Below are positions 24,759 to 35,500 of a stretch of 43,836 bases of DNA, in pieces. Made by a program: the position numbers and the translations under genes. The notes under the pieces are model-generated. The model was given only the letters and a program-made list of their open reading frames with translations. It was not told the origin of the DNA and made no database searches. Each line of letters starts with the position of its first letter. Position 1 is the first letter of the stretch. Source of the DNA: Xanthobacter autotrophicus (GTDB lineage: Bacteria; Pseudomonadota; Alphaproteobacteria; Rhizobiales; Xanthobacteraceae); the NCBI RefSeq assembly GCF_030015065.1, contig NZ_JAIVFN010000025.1, forward strand, positions 1 through 43,836. The letters are read 5' to 3'.

Positions 24759-26558
24759 GTGAACATCGCCCTGCCGAATCGCCTCTTCCTCGACGTCGCC
24801 CGCTCCGCCACCGGCCGCACTTGGCGCGAGCGCCTGGACGTGCGCGGCGCCCAGACCGCCCTTGCCATGGCCCAGCGCACCGGCATCAGCGAGTTGCTGG
24901 CCCGCGTGCTGGCCGGCCGCGACGTGCCCCTCGACGCGGTGGAGCAATATCTCGACCCCTCCATCCGCACCCTTCTGCCCGACCCCGACACCCTCACCGA
25001 CATGGGTCCCGCCGTGGAACGCCTCGCGCGGGCGGTCACCCGGGGCGAGCAGGTGGCGGTGTTCGGCGACTATGACGTGGACGGCGCCTGCGCCACCGCA
25101 CTCATGGTGGGCGTGCTGCGGGCGGCGGGCCTCGACCCGCTGTTCCACATTCCCGACCGCATCTTCGAGGGCTACGGCCCCAATGTCCCGGCCATCGAGC
25201 AATTGGCGGCGCGCGGCGTGACCCTGCTGGTGACGGTGGATTGCGGCACCACCTCCATGGAGCCGCTGGCCGCCGCCCGCCGCCTGGGCATGGACACGGT
25301 GGTGATCGACCACCACCAGTCCGGCGAGCGCCTGCCCGAGGCCGCCGCCATCGTGAATCCCAACCGGGAGGACGACCTCTCCGGCCTCGGCCATGTGTGC
25401 GCGGCGGGCCTTGCCTTCGTCACCTCCGTGGGGCTGGTGCGGGACCTGCGCCGGAGCGGCCATTTCAACGCCGCCCGCCCGGCCCCGGACCTGCTCGACA
25501 CGCTGGATCTGGTCGCCCTTGCCACCGTGGCGGACGTGGTGCCGCTGAAGGGCCTCAACCGCGCCTTCGTCACCAAAGGGCTCATCGCCATGCGCCGGCG
25601 CGGGCGCATCGGCCTCACCGCGCTGATGGATGCCGCCCGGCTCGACGGGCCGCCGCGGCCGTTCCATCTCGGCTTCCTCATCGGGCCGCGCATCAATGCC
25701 GGCGGGCGCATCGGCGAGGCGACGCTGGGCGCGAAATTGCTCCTCACCCAGGATCCCGCGGAAGCCCGCCAGATCGCCACCGAGCTGGACCGGCTCAATG
25801 GCGAGCGGCAGGAGGTGGAGCGCGCCATCCTCGCCGCCGCCGAGGCGGAGGCCGAGGCTGCGCTGGGCGCCTGCGACGACGGCTCGGTGATCGTGGTGAG
25901 CGGGGATGGCTGGCATCCGGGCGTGGTCGGCCTCGTGGCGTCGCGGCTGAAGGAGCGCTTCCAGCGCCCGGCCTTCGCCATCGCCTTCAACGGGGAGACC
26001 GGCACCGGCTCCGGCCGCTCGCTGCCCGGCGTCGATATCGGCCGCGCCGTGCGGGCGGCGCTGGAGGCGGGACTGCTGGTGAAGGGCGGCGGCCATGCCA
26101 TGGCGGCCGGGCTCACGGTGGAGCGCTCCCGCCTCGGGGCGCTGCGGGCGGCGTTCGAGCAGCGCCTCGCCGCCGACGTGGCGCGGGCGCGGGCCGAGGG
26201 CACGCTCGCCATCGACGGCGCGCTCACCGCGCGGGGGGCGACGACGGATCTTGTCGAGATGGTCTCCCGCGCCGGCCCGTTCGGTGCCGGCAATGCGGAA
26301 CCGGTGTTCGCCTTTCCGGGCCACCGCATCAGTTATGTGGAGAGCTTCGGCGCCGGGCATGTGCGGGCGCGCATCTCATCCCCTGATGGCACCACGCTGA
26401 AAGCCACCGCCTTCCGCTGTGCCGAGGAGCCGCTGGGCCGCGCCCTGCTGGCCGCCCGTGGCCGGCCCCTGCACGTGGCCGGGTGCCTGGAGCTGGACAC
26501 CTGGCAGGGCGAGACCCGCGTGGCGCTGCGCATCCGCGACGTGGCCGAGGCGGGCTGA
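24759..26558 (+). CDS. recJ: Single-stranded-DNA-specific exonuclease RecJ
   Basis: 599 residues. This 5'-3' exonuclease acts in recombination and mismatch repair. The DHH phosphoesterase motifs are intact: FGDYDVDG at 102-109 (Asp104, Asp106), IDHHQSG with Asp184-His185-His186, and the DHHA1 motif GGHAMAAG at about 444-451. The C-terminal OB-like domain (GPFGAGNAEPVFAFPG onward) is present. The start is uncertain: GTG at 24759 fits the family N-terminus (LFLDVARSATGRTW), while the frame is open back to 24642, overlapping the previous gene, and no good ribosome-binding site stands at the right distance. It is 49 bases after the MgtC-like gene. Confidence 0.96.
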   Translation: MNIALPNRLFLDVARSATGRTWRERLDVRGAQTALAMAQRTGISELLARVLAGRDVPLDAVEQYLDPSIRTLLPDPDTLTDMGPAVERLARAVTRGEQVAVFGDYDVDGACATALMVGVLRAAGLDPLFHIPDRIFEGYGPNVPAIEQLAARGVTLLVTVDCGTTSMEPLAAARRLGMDTVVIDHHQSGERLPEAAAIVNPNREDDLSGLGHVCAAGLAFVTSVGLVRDLRRSGHFNAARPAPDLLDTLDLVALATVADVVPLKGLNRAFVTKGLIAMRRRGRIGLTALMDAARLDGPPRPFHLGFLIGPRINAGGRIGEATLGAKLLLTQDPAEARQIATELDRLNGERQEVERAILAAAEAEAEAALGACDDGSVIVVSGDGWHPGVVGLVASRLKERFQRPAFAIAFNGETGTGSGRSLPGVDIGRAVRAALEAGLLVKGGGHAMAAGLTVERSRLGALRAAFEQRLAADVARARAEGTLAIDGALTARGATTDLVEMVSRAGPFGAGNAEPVFAFPGHRISYVESFGAGHVRARISSPDGTTLKATAFRCAEEPLGRALLAARGRPLHVAGCLELDTWQGETRVALRIRDVAEAG

Positions 26559-26615
26559 GGCCGAGGTAGGTTGAGGGCGAGATGGGCTGAGGCGCCGGCC
26601 GGGCCCGCCCCTGCC

Positions 26616-27107
26616 TCACCGCTCCTCGGACACCCGCAGCGCTGCCCGTCCCGTGATCTTGCGCTTGCGCGGCGCCGGCGCCGCGGATGGATCCTTCGCC
26701 GCCTCTTCCTTCGGAGCCGCATCCGGGCCGGCGGGCGCCTTCCTCGACGCCGCCTTCCTCGCCGGCTTCTCCACGGGCACGCTGGGCGCGCGGCTGCCGT
26801 CGGCGAGGGCGAGCAGGGCCTTGATGCGATCCCCCGGCTGGGCCAGCGCCGGCCCGTGGGGATCGGCTCGGGTCAGGAGCGCCTTGGTCTTGGGCGCCGG
26901 CACGCCGTCAAGGGCTTCCGCGAAGGCCGCCGGGCCGAGCAGCGCGCGGATCTGCCGAACCTGATCGAGGCCCGTTCCATCAGCGACGAGCTGGGCGCGC
27001 ACGATCTCGTTCACGGCCTTGCGGGCCGCGTGGCCGGAGGCGGAAAAGAGCGCGGCCTTGCCGCCGATGGCCGCCATCAGCTGAAAGAAGTCCGTCTCCT
27101 CACCCAT
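26616..27107 (-). CDS. Small protein paired with orphan ParA
   Basis: 163 residues, no family recognised. Residues 1-100 look folded and helical (DFFQLMAAIGGKAALFSASGH, then ARKAVNEIVRAQLVADGTGL). From about residue 105 the tail is Ala/Pro/Lys-rich and strongly basic, ending PRKRKITGRAALRVSEER. The start ATG shares one base with the stop of the ParA gene (TGATG around 27105-27109), so translation is coupled. By analogy with ParA-partner pairs (McdA/McdB, PpfA and similar) it may be the cargo adaptor or ATPase stimulator, with the basic tail binding DNA, the ATPase or a polyanion; this is inference. Confidence 0.75.
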   Translation of the reverse strand: MGEETDFFQLMAAIGGKAALFSASGHAARKAVNEIVRAQLVADGTGLDQVRQIRALLGPAAFAEALDGVPAPKTKALLTRADPHGPALAQPGDRIKALLALADGSRAPSVPVEKPARKAASRKAPAGPDAAPKEEAAKDPSAAPAPRKRKITGRAALRVSEER

Positions 27108-28009
27108 CAAAGCCGTCTCCGTGTCTCGGTCACGAGGTCGCGGACCTGACCCAGCGCCCGGTTCCATTTCTGCTCGAACGTGGGCGCATAGGGAAAGTTC
27201 TCCGGATCCATGGCCCGCTCGATGGACGCCTGGTTGTCCACCTCCAGATCAAACATCTCGAACACCGCGCCGGGCTCGGCCGCTTCGTTGCGCAGGCTGG
27301 CGAGGGTCTCGCGATGCTGGACCTTGTTGCCGTTCACCCGGCTCGCCAGCACCAGCGGCCGTCGCTTCGGCTGCGGCAGCGCGGACCGGGTGACGTGCGC
27401 ATTCTCCCACACCGAGGCGCGGAAGGCATCAAAGCCGAGGGTGGAAAGATAATCGGGGATGGTGGGCACGATCACCATGTCAGCAAGGCGGATCGCGACC
27501 TCCGTGAAGGCGGAGATGCCGGGGGCGCAGTCGAACAGGATGACATCGTAGAGCGCGCGCAGCTGGCCCAGCGCCTCCTCCAGCACGCGCAGCGACTGGC
27601 CTTCAAGAGACCGCATGCCGAAATTCTTCTCGGCGAGGCGCAGCACAATCTCCCGCTCCAGCAGGCGCAGGCGGGGGCTGGCCACCACCATGTCGATGGC
27701 GAGCGGCTCGCCGGCCTTCATCACGTGGGAAATGTCGTGGGAGAGATAGGCGGTGATGGGGGTGCGGTCACCGTAGAGCAGCCGGTCGGCGAGAAAGGAC
27801 GTCACCGACCGGCGCTGTTCCAGGATGACTTTCAGCTGCTCGTCCGGGGCGAAGCAGTAGGAGGCGTTGGCCTGGGCGTCGAGGTCGAGCACCACCACCT
27901 TGTGCCCGGCCTCGGCCAGCCCTTCCGCCAGCATGACCACCGTGGTGGTCTTGCCGACTCCCCCCTTCATGTTGGCAACGGCGATCACTCGCCCGTCAGC
28001 GTCCGCCAT
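27107..28009 (-). CDS. Orphan ParA/MinD-type ATPase
   Basis: 300 residues with a deviant Walker A KGGVGKTT (Lys15 signature, Lys20), a switch I-like DLDAQANAS, and the Walker B-type strand VILFDCAPGISAFTEVA. Such ATPases bind the nucleoid or membrane when ATP-bound and position chromosomes, plasmids, chemoreceptor clusters or organelles. No parB, parS, min or chemotaxis gene is nearby; instead it is tightly coupled to a small unknown protein, suggesting cargo positioning rather than DNA partition. The ATG at 28009 leads directly to VIAVANMKGG. The cargo is unknown. Confidence 0.9.
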   Translation of the reverse strand: MADADGRVIAVANMKGGVGKTTTVVMLAEGLAEAGHKVVVLDLDAQANASYCFAPDEQLKVILEQRRSVTSFLADRLLYGDRTPITAYLSHDISHVMKAGEPLAIDMVVASPRLRLLEREIVLRLAEKNFGMRSLEGQSLRVLEEALGQLRALYDVILFDCAPGISAFTEVAIRLADMVIVPTIPDYLSTLGFDAFRASVWENAHVTRSALPQPKRRPLVLASRVNGNKVQHRETLASLRNEAAEPGAVFEMFDLEVDNQASIERAMDPENFPYAPTFEQKWNRALGQVRDLVTETRRRL

Positions 28010-28080
28010 CGGTGCCCCATCCCCGCCCGCTTGTGCGTCGCAACATAATGGGGGAGTGGTGCCCGCTCAACACAACCGGG

Positions 28081-29472
28081 TCAATACAGCCCGGTCAGAT
28101 AGTAGAAGCCGATGACGAAAAATACCGCTGCCGTCTTGATGAGGGTGATGGCGAAGATGTCGCCGTAGGACTGGCGATGACTGAGGCCGGTGACTGCCAA
28201 CAGGGTGATGACCGCGCCGTTGTGCGGCAATGTGTCCATGCCGCCCGAGGCCATGGAGGCCACGCGGTGCATCACCTCCAGCGGAATGCCGTGGGCGTGC
28301 GCCTGGGCGATGAACTGGTCCGCCATGGCCGCGAGCGCGATGGACAGGCCGCCCGACGCCGATCCGGTGATGCCGGCCAGCGTCGTCACGGTGATGGCCT
28401 CGTTCACCAGCGGGTTGGGGATCGCGCTGAGCGCCGACTTGATGACGAGGAAGCCCGGCAGCGCCGCGATCACCGCGCCGAAGCCGTATTCCGTGGCGGT
28501 GTTCAGGCTGGCGAGCAGCGCACCCGACACCGCATCCTTGGAGCCCCCCGCGAACTTGCCGGCGATCGCCTTGAAGCCGAACAGCACCACCGTGAGGATA
28601 CCCAGCAGCAGCGCCGCCTGAACCGACCAGATGGCCGCCCAGGTGCCGGTGGGCACGCTGACCGCCGCGGCGCCTTCCACCAGGGTGGCGCTCGCGGTGG
28701 CGCCGAACCAGCCCGGAATGAGCTTTGCAAAGATGAGGTTGGCGATGCCCACCACCACCAGCGGCAGCAGCGCGAGGAAGGGCGAGACCAGCGGCACGCT
28801 CTCGTCCACCACCACCTCGTTGATGTGGCCCTCGCCGTAGCCCTCGCCCTTCTTCTGGGCCTGGCGGCGGCGGAACTCCAGGTAGCTGATGCCCACCACC
28901 AGCATGAACAGCGAGCCGGCGATGCCGAGGATGGGCGCCGCATAAGCGGTGGTCTTGAAGAAGGTGGTGGGGATGATGTTCTGGATCTGCGGCGTGCCGG
29001 GCAGCGTGTCCATGGTGAAGGAGAAGGCGCCGAGCGCCACCACCGCCGGCAAGAGCCGCTTTGGAATGCCTACCTGCCGGAACATCTCCGCGCCGAACGG
29101 ATAGATGGCGAACACCACCACGAACAGCGAGACGCCGCCATAGGTGAGCAGCGCGCCCACCAGCACGATGGACAGGATGGCCCGCGACGGCCCCAGCAGC
29201 TTCACGATGGACGAGACGATGGAACGCGAGAAGCCCGACAGCTCGATGAGCTTGCCGAACACGGCGCCCAGCAGGAACACGGGGAAGTAGAGCTTGATGA
29301 AGCCCACCATCTTTTCCATGAACAGGCCGGAGAAGATGACCGGGACCGCGGAGGGGTCCGTCAGCAGGACGGCGCCAATGGCCGCCACGGGGGCAAAGAG
29401 GATGACGCTGAAGCCGCGATAGGCGACCAGCATCAGGAAGCCGAGCGCGGCCAGGCAAATGAGGAAGCTCAT
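28081..29472 (-). CDS. GntP family permease
   Basis: 463 residues and about 12 to 14 predicted membrane helices. GntP-family marks include LLTYGGVSLFVVVFAIYPFG, GAFSFTMDTLPGTPQIQNIIP in the middle and MASGGMDTLPHNGAVITLLAVT near the C-terminus; the two related PGTP/PHNG loops form the substrate site. The family carries gluconate and related organic acids by proton symport; some members move hydroxybutyrate, which would suit a PHA producer, but sequence does not decide. The start is ATG at 29472. It ends 71 bases upstream of the ParA start and looks like an independent transcript, with nested palindromes before the start. Confidence 0.88.
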   Translation of the reverse strand: MSFLICLAALGFLMLVAYRGFSVILFAPVAAIGAVLLTDPSAVPVIFSGLFMEKMVGFIKLYFPVFLLGAVFGKLIELSGFSRSIVSSIVKLLGPSRAILSIVLVGALLTYGGVSLFVVVFAIYPFGAEMFRQVGIPKRLLPAVVALGAFSFTMDTLPGTPQIQNIIPTTFFKTTAYAAPILGIAGSLFMLVVGISYLEFRRRQAQKKGEGYGEGHINEVVVDESVPLVSPFLALLPLVVVGIANLIFAKLIPGWFGATASATLVEGAAAVSVPTGTWAAIWSVQAALLLGILTVVLFGFKAIAGKFAGGSKDAVSGALLASLNTATEYGFGAVIAALPGFLVIKSALSAIPNPLVNEAITVTTLAGITGSASGGLSIALAAMADQFIAQAHAHGIPLEVMHRVASMASGGMDTLPHNGAVITLLAVTGLSHRQSYGDIFAITLIKTAAVFFVIGFYYLTGLY

Positions 29473-29487
29473 AATGCGTCCGGGAAA

Positions 29488-29542
29488 AGAGGTAGGGGAA
29501 TCCCTATGGGGAGATAGGGAAGCTAGCCTGTCCTATACCTCT
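29488..29542. promoter_or_regulatory. Nested inverted repeats upstream of the GntP permease
   Basis: An inner 7-bp repeat (TCCCTAT 29501-29507 / ATAGGGA 29514-29520) sits within an outer one (AGAGGTA 29488-29494 / TACCTCT 29536-29542). They begin 16 bases upstream of the permease start, where a repressor site or 5' mRNA structure could control uptake. Confidence 0.4.
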
Positions 29543-29768
29543 TGGCGACTAGACTTGTGTTTGTGTCCCCCAGCGTAAAGTGCGCCGGCTTGGCAGTGTC
29601 CACCGGCTCTGGAGGGCGTCTGGACGCGGGCCGCGAGGATGGCTACCGCGGCCTCGGAGCCGCGCCGGGATCGTCGCCGCCGGGACTGCCGGCACGCCGG
29701 TGCCGCCGCCCCCCCCGGGAGGGACGGCGCCGGCACGGCTACCGGGCGGCCCGCAGCCCGCGGCCCGA
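29543..29768. other. Intergenic, no gene seen
   Basis: Between the permease promoter region and the argC stop. Very GC-rich with C runs around 29708-29716; open frames are arginine/proline shadows. Confidence 0.4.
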
Positions 29769-30821
<1,053 letters not shown>

Positions 30822-30962
30822 GGGGCTCTCCATCGTCGGCGCGCGGGGGTGTTGAGCCGGCGCCGGGCGTCGCTGTCTACACTGCTTTTTGCGACGAATG
30901 AAGGACACCAGACCTGTGGTTCCGGCCAATCCGCCGGACGGGCCGGTTGGGCCATTCCCTTG

Positions 30963-32423
30963 CTATCGCGTGCCGGCTGACCCCGCCGGGCGGAGACCGA
31001 GGGGAAGCAGGACCTCCACGCACACGCCGTGAGGCTCCGCGTTTCCCAGGCGGATGTCGCCCCGCATGGCCTCGACCCGGCTGTTGAGGCTGGAGAGGCA
31101 GGCCCGGCCCGGATCGGGCGGCCCACCCGGAAAGCCCGGCCCGGCATCGCTGACGGTGAGCACGAGACAGCCCTGTCCCGCCCGCGCGTGAACCGCCTGC
31201 CGGACGCCGCCGCCATGGCGGAAGCCGTTGGCAAGGGCCTCCTGCACGATGCGGAAGGCGCTCACCTTCACCGATTTGCGCACATGGGGCGGCAGGGGGC
31301 CGAGGCTCAGGGCCACCTCTTTGCCGGTGATCTTCTCATGCCCGGCCACGGCGAGGCGGATCGCGCCCTCGAGGTCCTGGCCGTCCAGCTCCGGCAGGGC
31401 CAGCCCGGAGGTGATGTCGCGCAGCTCGGCCACGATCTGCTGCATCTCCTCGCCCAGCGCCCGCCCCGCCTGCGTCTCGTCGAGCCGCAGGGCCAGGATG
31501 GCGAGGCGCTGGATCGGGCCGTCATGAATGTCGGAGCCGACCCTTGCCAGGGTCTTCTCGATGGCGACCATCGCATCGTGCCGCGCCTGCTCCGCGAGGC
31601 GTGTCAGCACCGCGCTGCGCCGGCCGAGGAGACGGGCGTGGCGCGCCTGCCGCACCAGCGCCGTGCGCTGTCGCTCGATGGTCGCCGCTGCGCTGGTGAC
31701 AAGCAGATAGAGCAAGCCGATCATCACCACCGTCGCGGCACCGACGATGGGCCAGGTCTTGAGGCTTTCCGCCCGCGCCACGCGATCAATCTCGCCACTC
31801 CACTGGTCCGCGCCGGCAATGGCGGCGATGGTGCCGGCCGCCGGATCAAGGACGGGGGTGAAGACGCGCATGACGGCGCCGCGCTCGGTGTGGAACGCGG
31901 AGCCGCGCTGCCGCACCACGGTCTCCCCCGAAAGCACGCTGGTCCGCACGTCGACCGGCAAGGTTTCGCCCATTGCCTGCCGACCCACGGAAAAGACCTC
32001 GACCCCGTCGGTGGTCCAGACCGTGATCGCCGCGAACTCCTTGCGCAGGCCGCCCTCGAACTCCGCGGAAAGCAGCCGGGCGGCGACTTCCGCCCTGGGA
32101 TCGGAACGGGACATCAGGACGGCCACATGGTCGCTCAGCATGTCGTCGAGGAAGCGGGCGGTGGCGGCGATGGCGCTCTGCCGCCAGTCGGTTTCGATGC
32201 GGCTCTGGATCCAGGCGCCCAGCACCAGCATGAACCCGGCGAACATGAGCGATGCGGACAGCAGGAACTTGGTGCGCAGGCCAAGCCGCATCCACAGACG
32301 GACCAAAGTCGCGGGGCCTGTTACCGACCAAGGTCGGAGCTTGCCCGGTCCATCAGCCTCAGGGCTTTCCCGGTAATCGACGGGTCCAGAACGCGGGACC
32401 TTCTGGTCTATGTGGTTTGCCAT
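30963..32423 (-). CDS. Membrane sensor histidine kinase, NarX/DegS type (HisKA_3)
   Basis: 486 residues. Two membrane helices (about 53-71 and 224-246) bracket a periplasmic sensor of about 150 residues with no recognised ligand motif. After a coiled linker, the HisKA_3 phospho-acceptor is His300 in SDIHDGPIQRLAIL. The ATPase domain has the N-box EALANGFRHG (Asn399) and G-box DAGPGF (426-431). Such kinases normally pair with a NarL/FixJ-type regulator, but none is adjacent. The ATG at 32423 is chosen because the upstream extension is unlike protein of the family. It is divergent from the giant peroxidase gene across 164 bases, so it could sense a signal for that locus; this is inference from position only. 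Confidence 0.92.
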   Translation of the reverse strand: MANHIDQKVPRSGPVDYRESPEADGPGKLRPWSVTGPATLVRLWMRLGLRTKFLLSASLMFAGFMLVLGAWIQSRIETDWRQSAIAATARFLDDMLSDHVAVLMSRSDPRAEVAARLLSAEFEGGLRKEFAAITVWTTDGVEVFSVGRQAMGETLPVDVRTSVLSGETVVRQRGSAFHTERGAVMRVFTPVLDPAAGTIAAIAGADQWSGEIDRVARAESLKTWPIVGAATVVMIGLLYLLVTSAAATIERQRTALVRQARHARLLGRRSAVLTRLAEQARHDAMVAIEKTLARVGSDIHDGPIQRLAILALRLDETQAGRALGEEMQQIVAELRDITSGLALPELDGQDLEGAIRLAVAGHEKITGKEVALSLGPLPPHVRKSVKVSAFRIVQEALANGFRHGGGVRQAVHARAGQGCLVLTVSDAGPGFPGGPPDPGRACLSSLNSRVEAMRGDIRLGNAEPHGVCVEVLLPLGLRPAGSAGTR

Positions 32424-32587
32424 GGCTTGTTCACCATCACCACGACTGGAACAGTCAGGGTAGCGGCAATTCCGCGTCCGGCCAAAGAAATAGTGACCCT
32501 GCGGAAACGGACCCGCGCCCCTGGAAGTCTTAGGGCCCTGCCCGGAAGGAATTCCGCGTGCCGGGGCCGTCACCGACGGAGGGCGTC

Positions 32588-35500
32588 ATGGTCCAGCTGG
32601 TGCGCAACGATCTCGAATTCATCCTGCAGCAGATCAAGATTGCGGAGGCCCATGCGGCGGGGATCCCGCTGACGGAAATCCGGCTCGACGCCAATGGCGA
32701 CGTGATCGCCGATCCCGCCTGGTACCTTTCCCCCGCCTTCGACCCGAATGCGCCGCGCGCCATTCCCGATCCCAAGACCCCCTTCGGCCTGCGCACGGTG
32801 GACGGCACTTACAACAACATCGTCGATGGCCGAGAAACCTGGGGCGCGGCGGACCAGCCGATGCCGCGCATGCTCGACCCCAACTTCATCAACGACGCCG
32901 ACAGCGACCAGATGGATCTCGGACCGGGCGGCATCGTCACCAACACCGATTATGGCGCCGCCGGCAACGTGGCGGACGCAGACCCGAGGCTCATCTCGAA
33001 CCTCGTGGCCGACATGAGCTTCAACAATCCCGCCGCCATCGTCGCCGCCCTCACCTATGCCGGCTCGACCACCATTTATGGCGTCGGCGGCGACCTCGAG
33101 CAGGTGCGCGACGGCCATGCCGCGCTCATGGCGGCGCTCTCCGATCCCGGCGCGGACCAGGCGGCGAAGGACGCCGCGCAGGCGGCCTTCGACGCGCTGC
33201 TGGCCGCCAAGGGCCTTGAGCAGGCGAACGGCTCCCTCGTCATCCCCAACGTGGCGCCCGACGAGGGCCTCTCGGCGCCCTTCAGCAGCTGGATGACCTT
33301 CTTCGGCCAGTTCTTCGACCACGGCCTCGACCTGATCTCGAAGGGCGGCAACGGCACCATCTTCATCCCGCTCGCGCCCGACGACCCGCTCGTCACCCAT
33401 GGTCCGGACGGCATCCCCGGCTCGGGCGACGAGGTGTCGCCGCAGAACGCCTTCATGGTGCTCACCCGCTCCACCCCGGTCGCGGGGCCGGGGGCGGACG
33501 GCGTCATGGGCACCGCCGACGACACCACCCACGAGGCGGTGAACACCACCACGCCCTTCGTGGACCAGAACCAGACCTACACCTCCCACCCCTCCCACCA
33601 GGTGTTCCTGCGCGAATACGCCACCGGGACCGACGGCAAGACCGTGGCCACCGGCCGCCTGCTCAACGGCGCCGATGGCGGCCTGCCCACCTGGGGCGAC
33701 GTGAAGGCGCAGGCCCGCGAGATGCTCGGCATCGAGCTCACCGACGGCGACGTGGTGAACCTGCCGCTGCTGCGCACCGACGCCTATGGCCGCTTCATCC
33801 CCAACGCGGACGGCTATGCGCAGGTCATCGTCGGCATCGGCGTCGACGGCATTCCCAACACGGCGGACGACGTGGTGGTGTCGGGCACGGCCGATGCGCC
33901 GGTGAACACCTTCACGGCGGGCGCCATCCGCACCGGCCACGCCTTCCTCGACGACATCGCCCACGCCGCCAACCCCATTAACAGCCAGACCGGGGCGCTG
34001 AAGACCGAGGATGCGGATGGGGTCGTCAACGGCGACCTCGACGGCAATGGCGTCATCGACGGGGCCGAGGTGGCGCTCCAGCCGGGCGCCTATGACGGTG
34101 AACTGTTGAACCTCCACTACATCACTGGCGACGGGCGCGGGAACGAGAATATCGGCCTCACCGCGGTCCACCACGTCTTCCATTCCGAGCACAACCGGCA
34201 GGTGGACGCGCAGAAACTCACCATCCTCAATTCCGGCGACACCGCCTTCATCAATGAATGGCTTTCCGGCTCCTTCTCCGGGCTGCCGGCAGGCTTCGCC
34301 GAGATGACGAAGCTGGAGCAGCTCGACTATGCGAATACGTTGAGCTGGGACGGCGAGCGCCTGTTCCAGGCCGCGCGCTTCGCCACCGAGATGCAGTACC
34401 AGCACCTCGTCTTTGAAGAATTCGCGCGGAAGATCCAGCCGGCCATCGACCCGTTCGTCTTCAACAGCGTCACCGACATCAACCCCGCGATCTTCGCGGA
34501 GTTCGCGCACACGGTCTATCGCTTCGGCCACTCGATGCTCACCGAGAACATCGCGATGGTGGATGGCAACGGCCAGATGACGGAAATGGGCCTCATCGAG
34601 GCCTTCCTGAATCCCACCGCCTTCGCCGGCCTCGGCACCTCGGACGAGGCGACCGCCGCCCTCATCCATGGCATGTCCATGCAGCCGGGCAACGAGATCG
34701 ACGAGTTCGTCACCGGCGCGCTGCGCAACAACCTGCTGGGCCTGCCGCTGGACCTTGCCGCCATCAACATCGCCCGCGGCCGCGACACCGGCGTCCCCTC
34801 CCTCAACGACGCGCGGGAGCAGCTCTACGCCGCGACCGGCTCCAGCTTCCTCACCCCTTACGAGAACTGGGTGGACTTCGCGGCGAACCTGAAGAACCCG
34901 CTATCGGTGGTGAATTTCATCGCCGCCTACGGCACACACGCCAGCATCACCGCCGCCACCACCTCCGAGGACAAGCGCGCGGCCGCATGGGATCTCGTGT
35001 TCGGCGTCGCCGGCGAAACGGCCGAGCAGAAGGCCGAGCGCCTCGCCTGGCTCAACGGGCCGGCGGCGGAGACCGGCGTGAACAGTATCGACCTGTGGAT
35101 CGGCGGCCTTGCGGAGAAGGAGATGCCGTTCGGCGGCATGCTCGGCTCCACCTTCAACGCCGTGTTCGAGGCGCAGCTTGAAAACCTGCAGGACGGCGAC
35201 CGCTTCTACTACCTCACCCGCACCCAGGGCCTGAACTTCCTCAACGCCCTGGAGCAGAACTCCTTCTCCAAGATGATCCTTGCCAACACCGACCTGGCCG
35301 ATCCCGGCCCGGACGGCATCCGCGGCACGCCGGACGACATCGTGGCGCGGCACGTGGGCATTGATGTCTTCGCGCGCTACGACCACTACCTGGAGGTCAA
35401 TGCCGCCATGCAGCTGGAGCCCGATCCCACCGGCAACGATCCGGTGCTGGAAGGCATGGGCCTCGGCAAGGTGCAGCGCGACAATCCGGCCACTCCCGGC

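Noticed and set aside
24678-26360. 560-codon - strand frame opposite recJ
   Set aside because: Antisense shadow; recJ has all DHH motifs.
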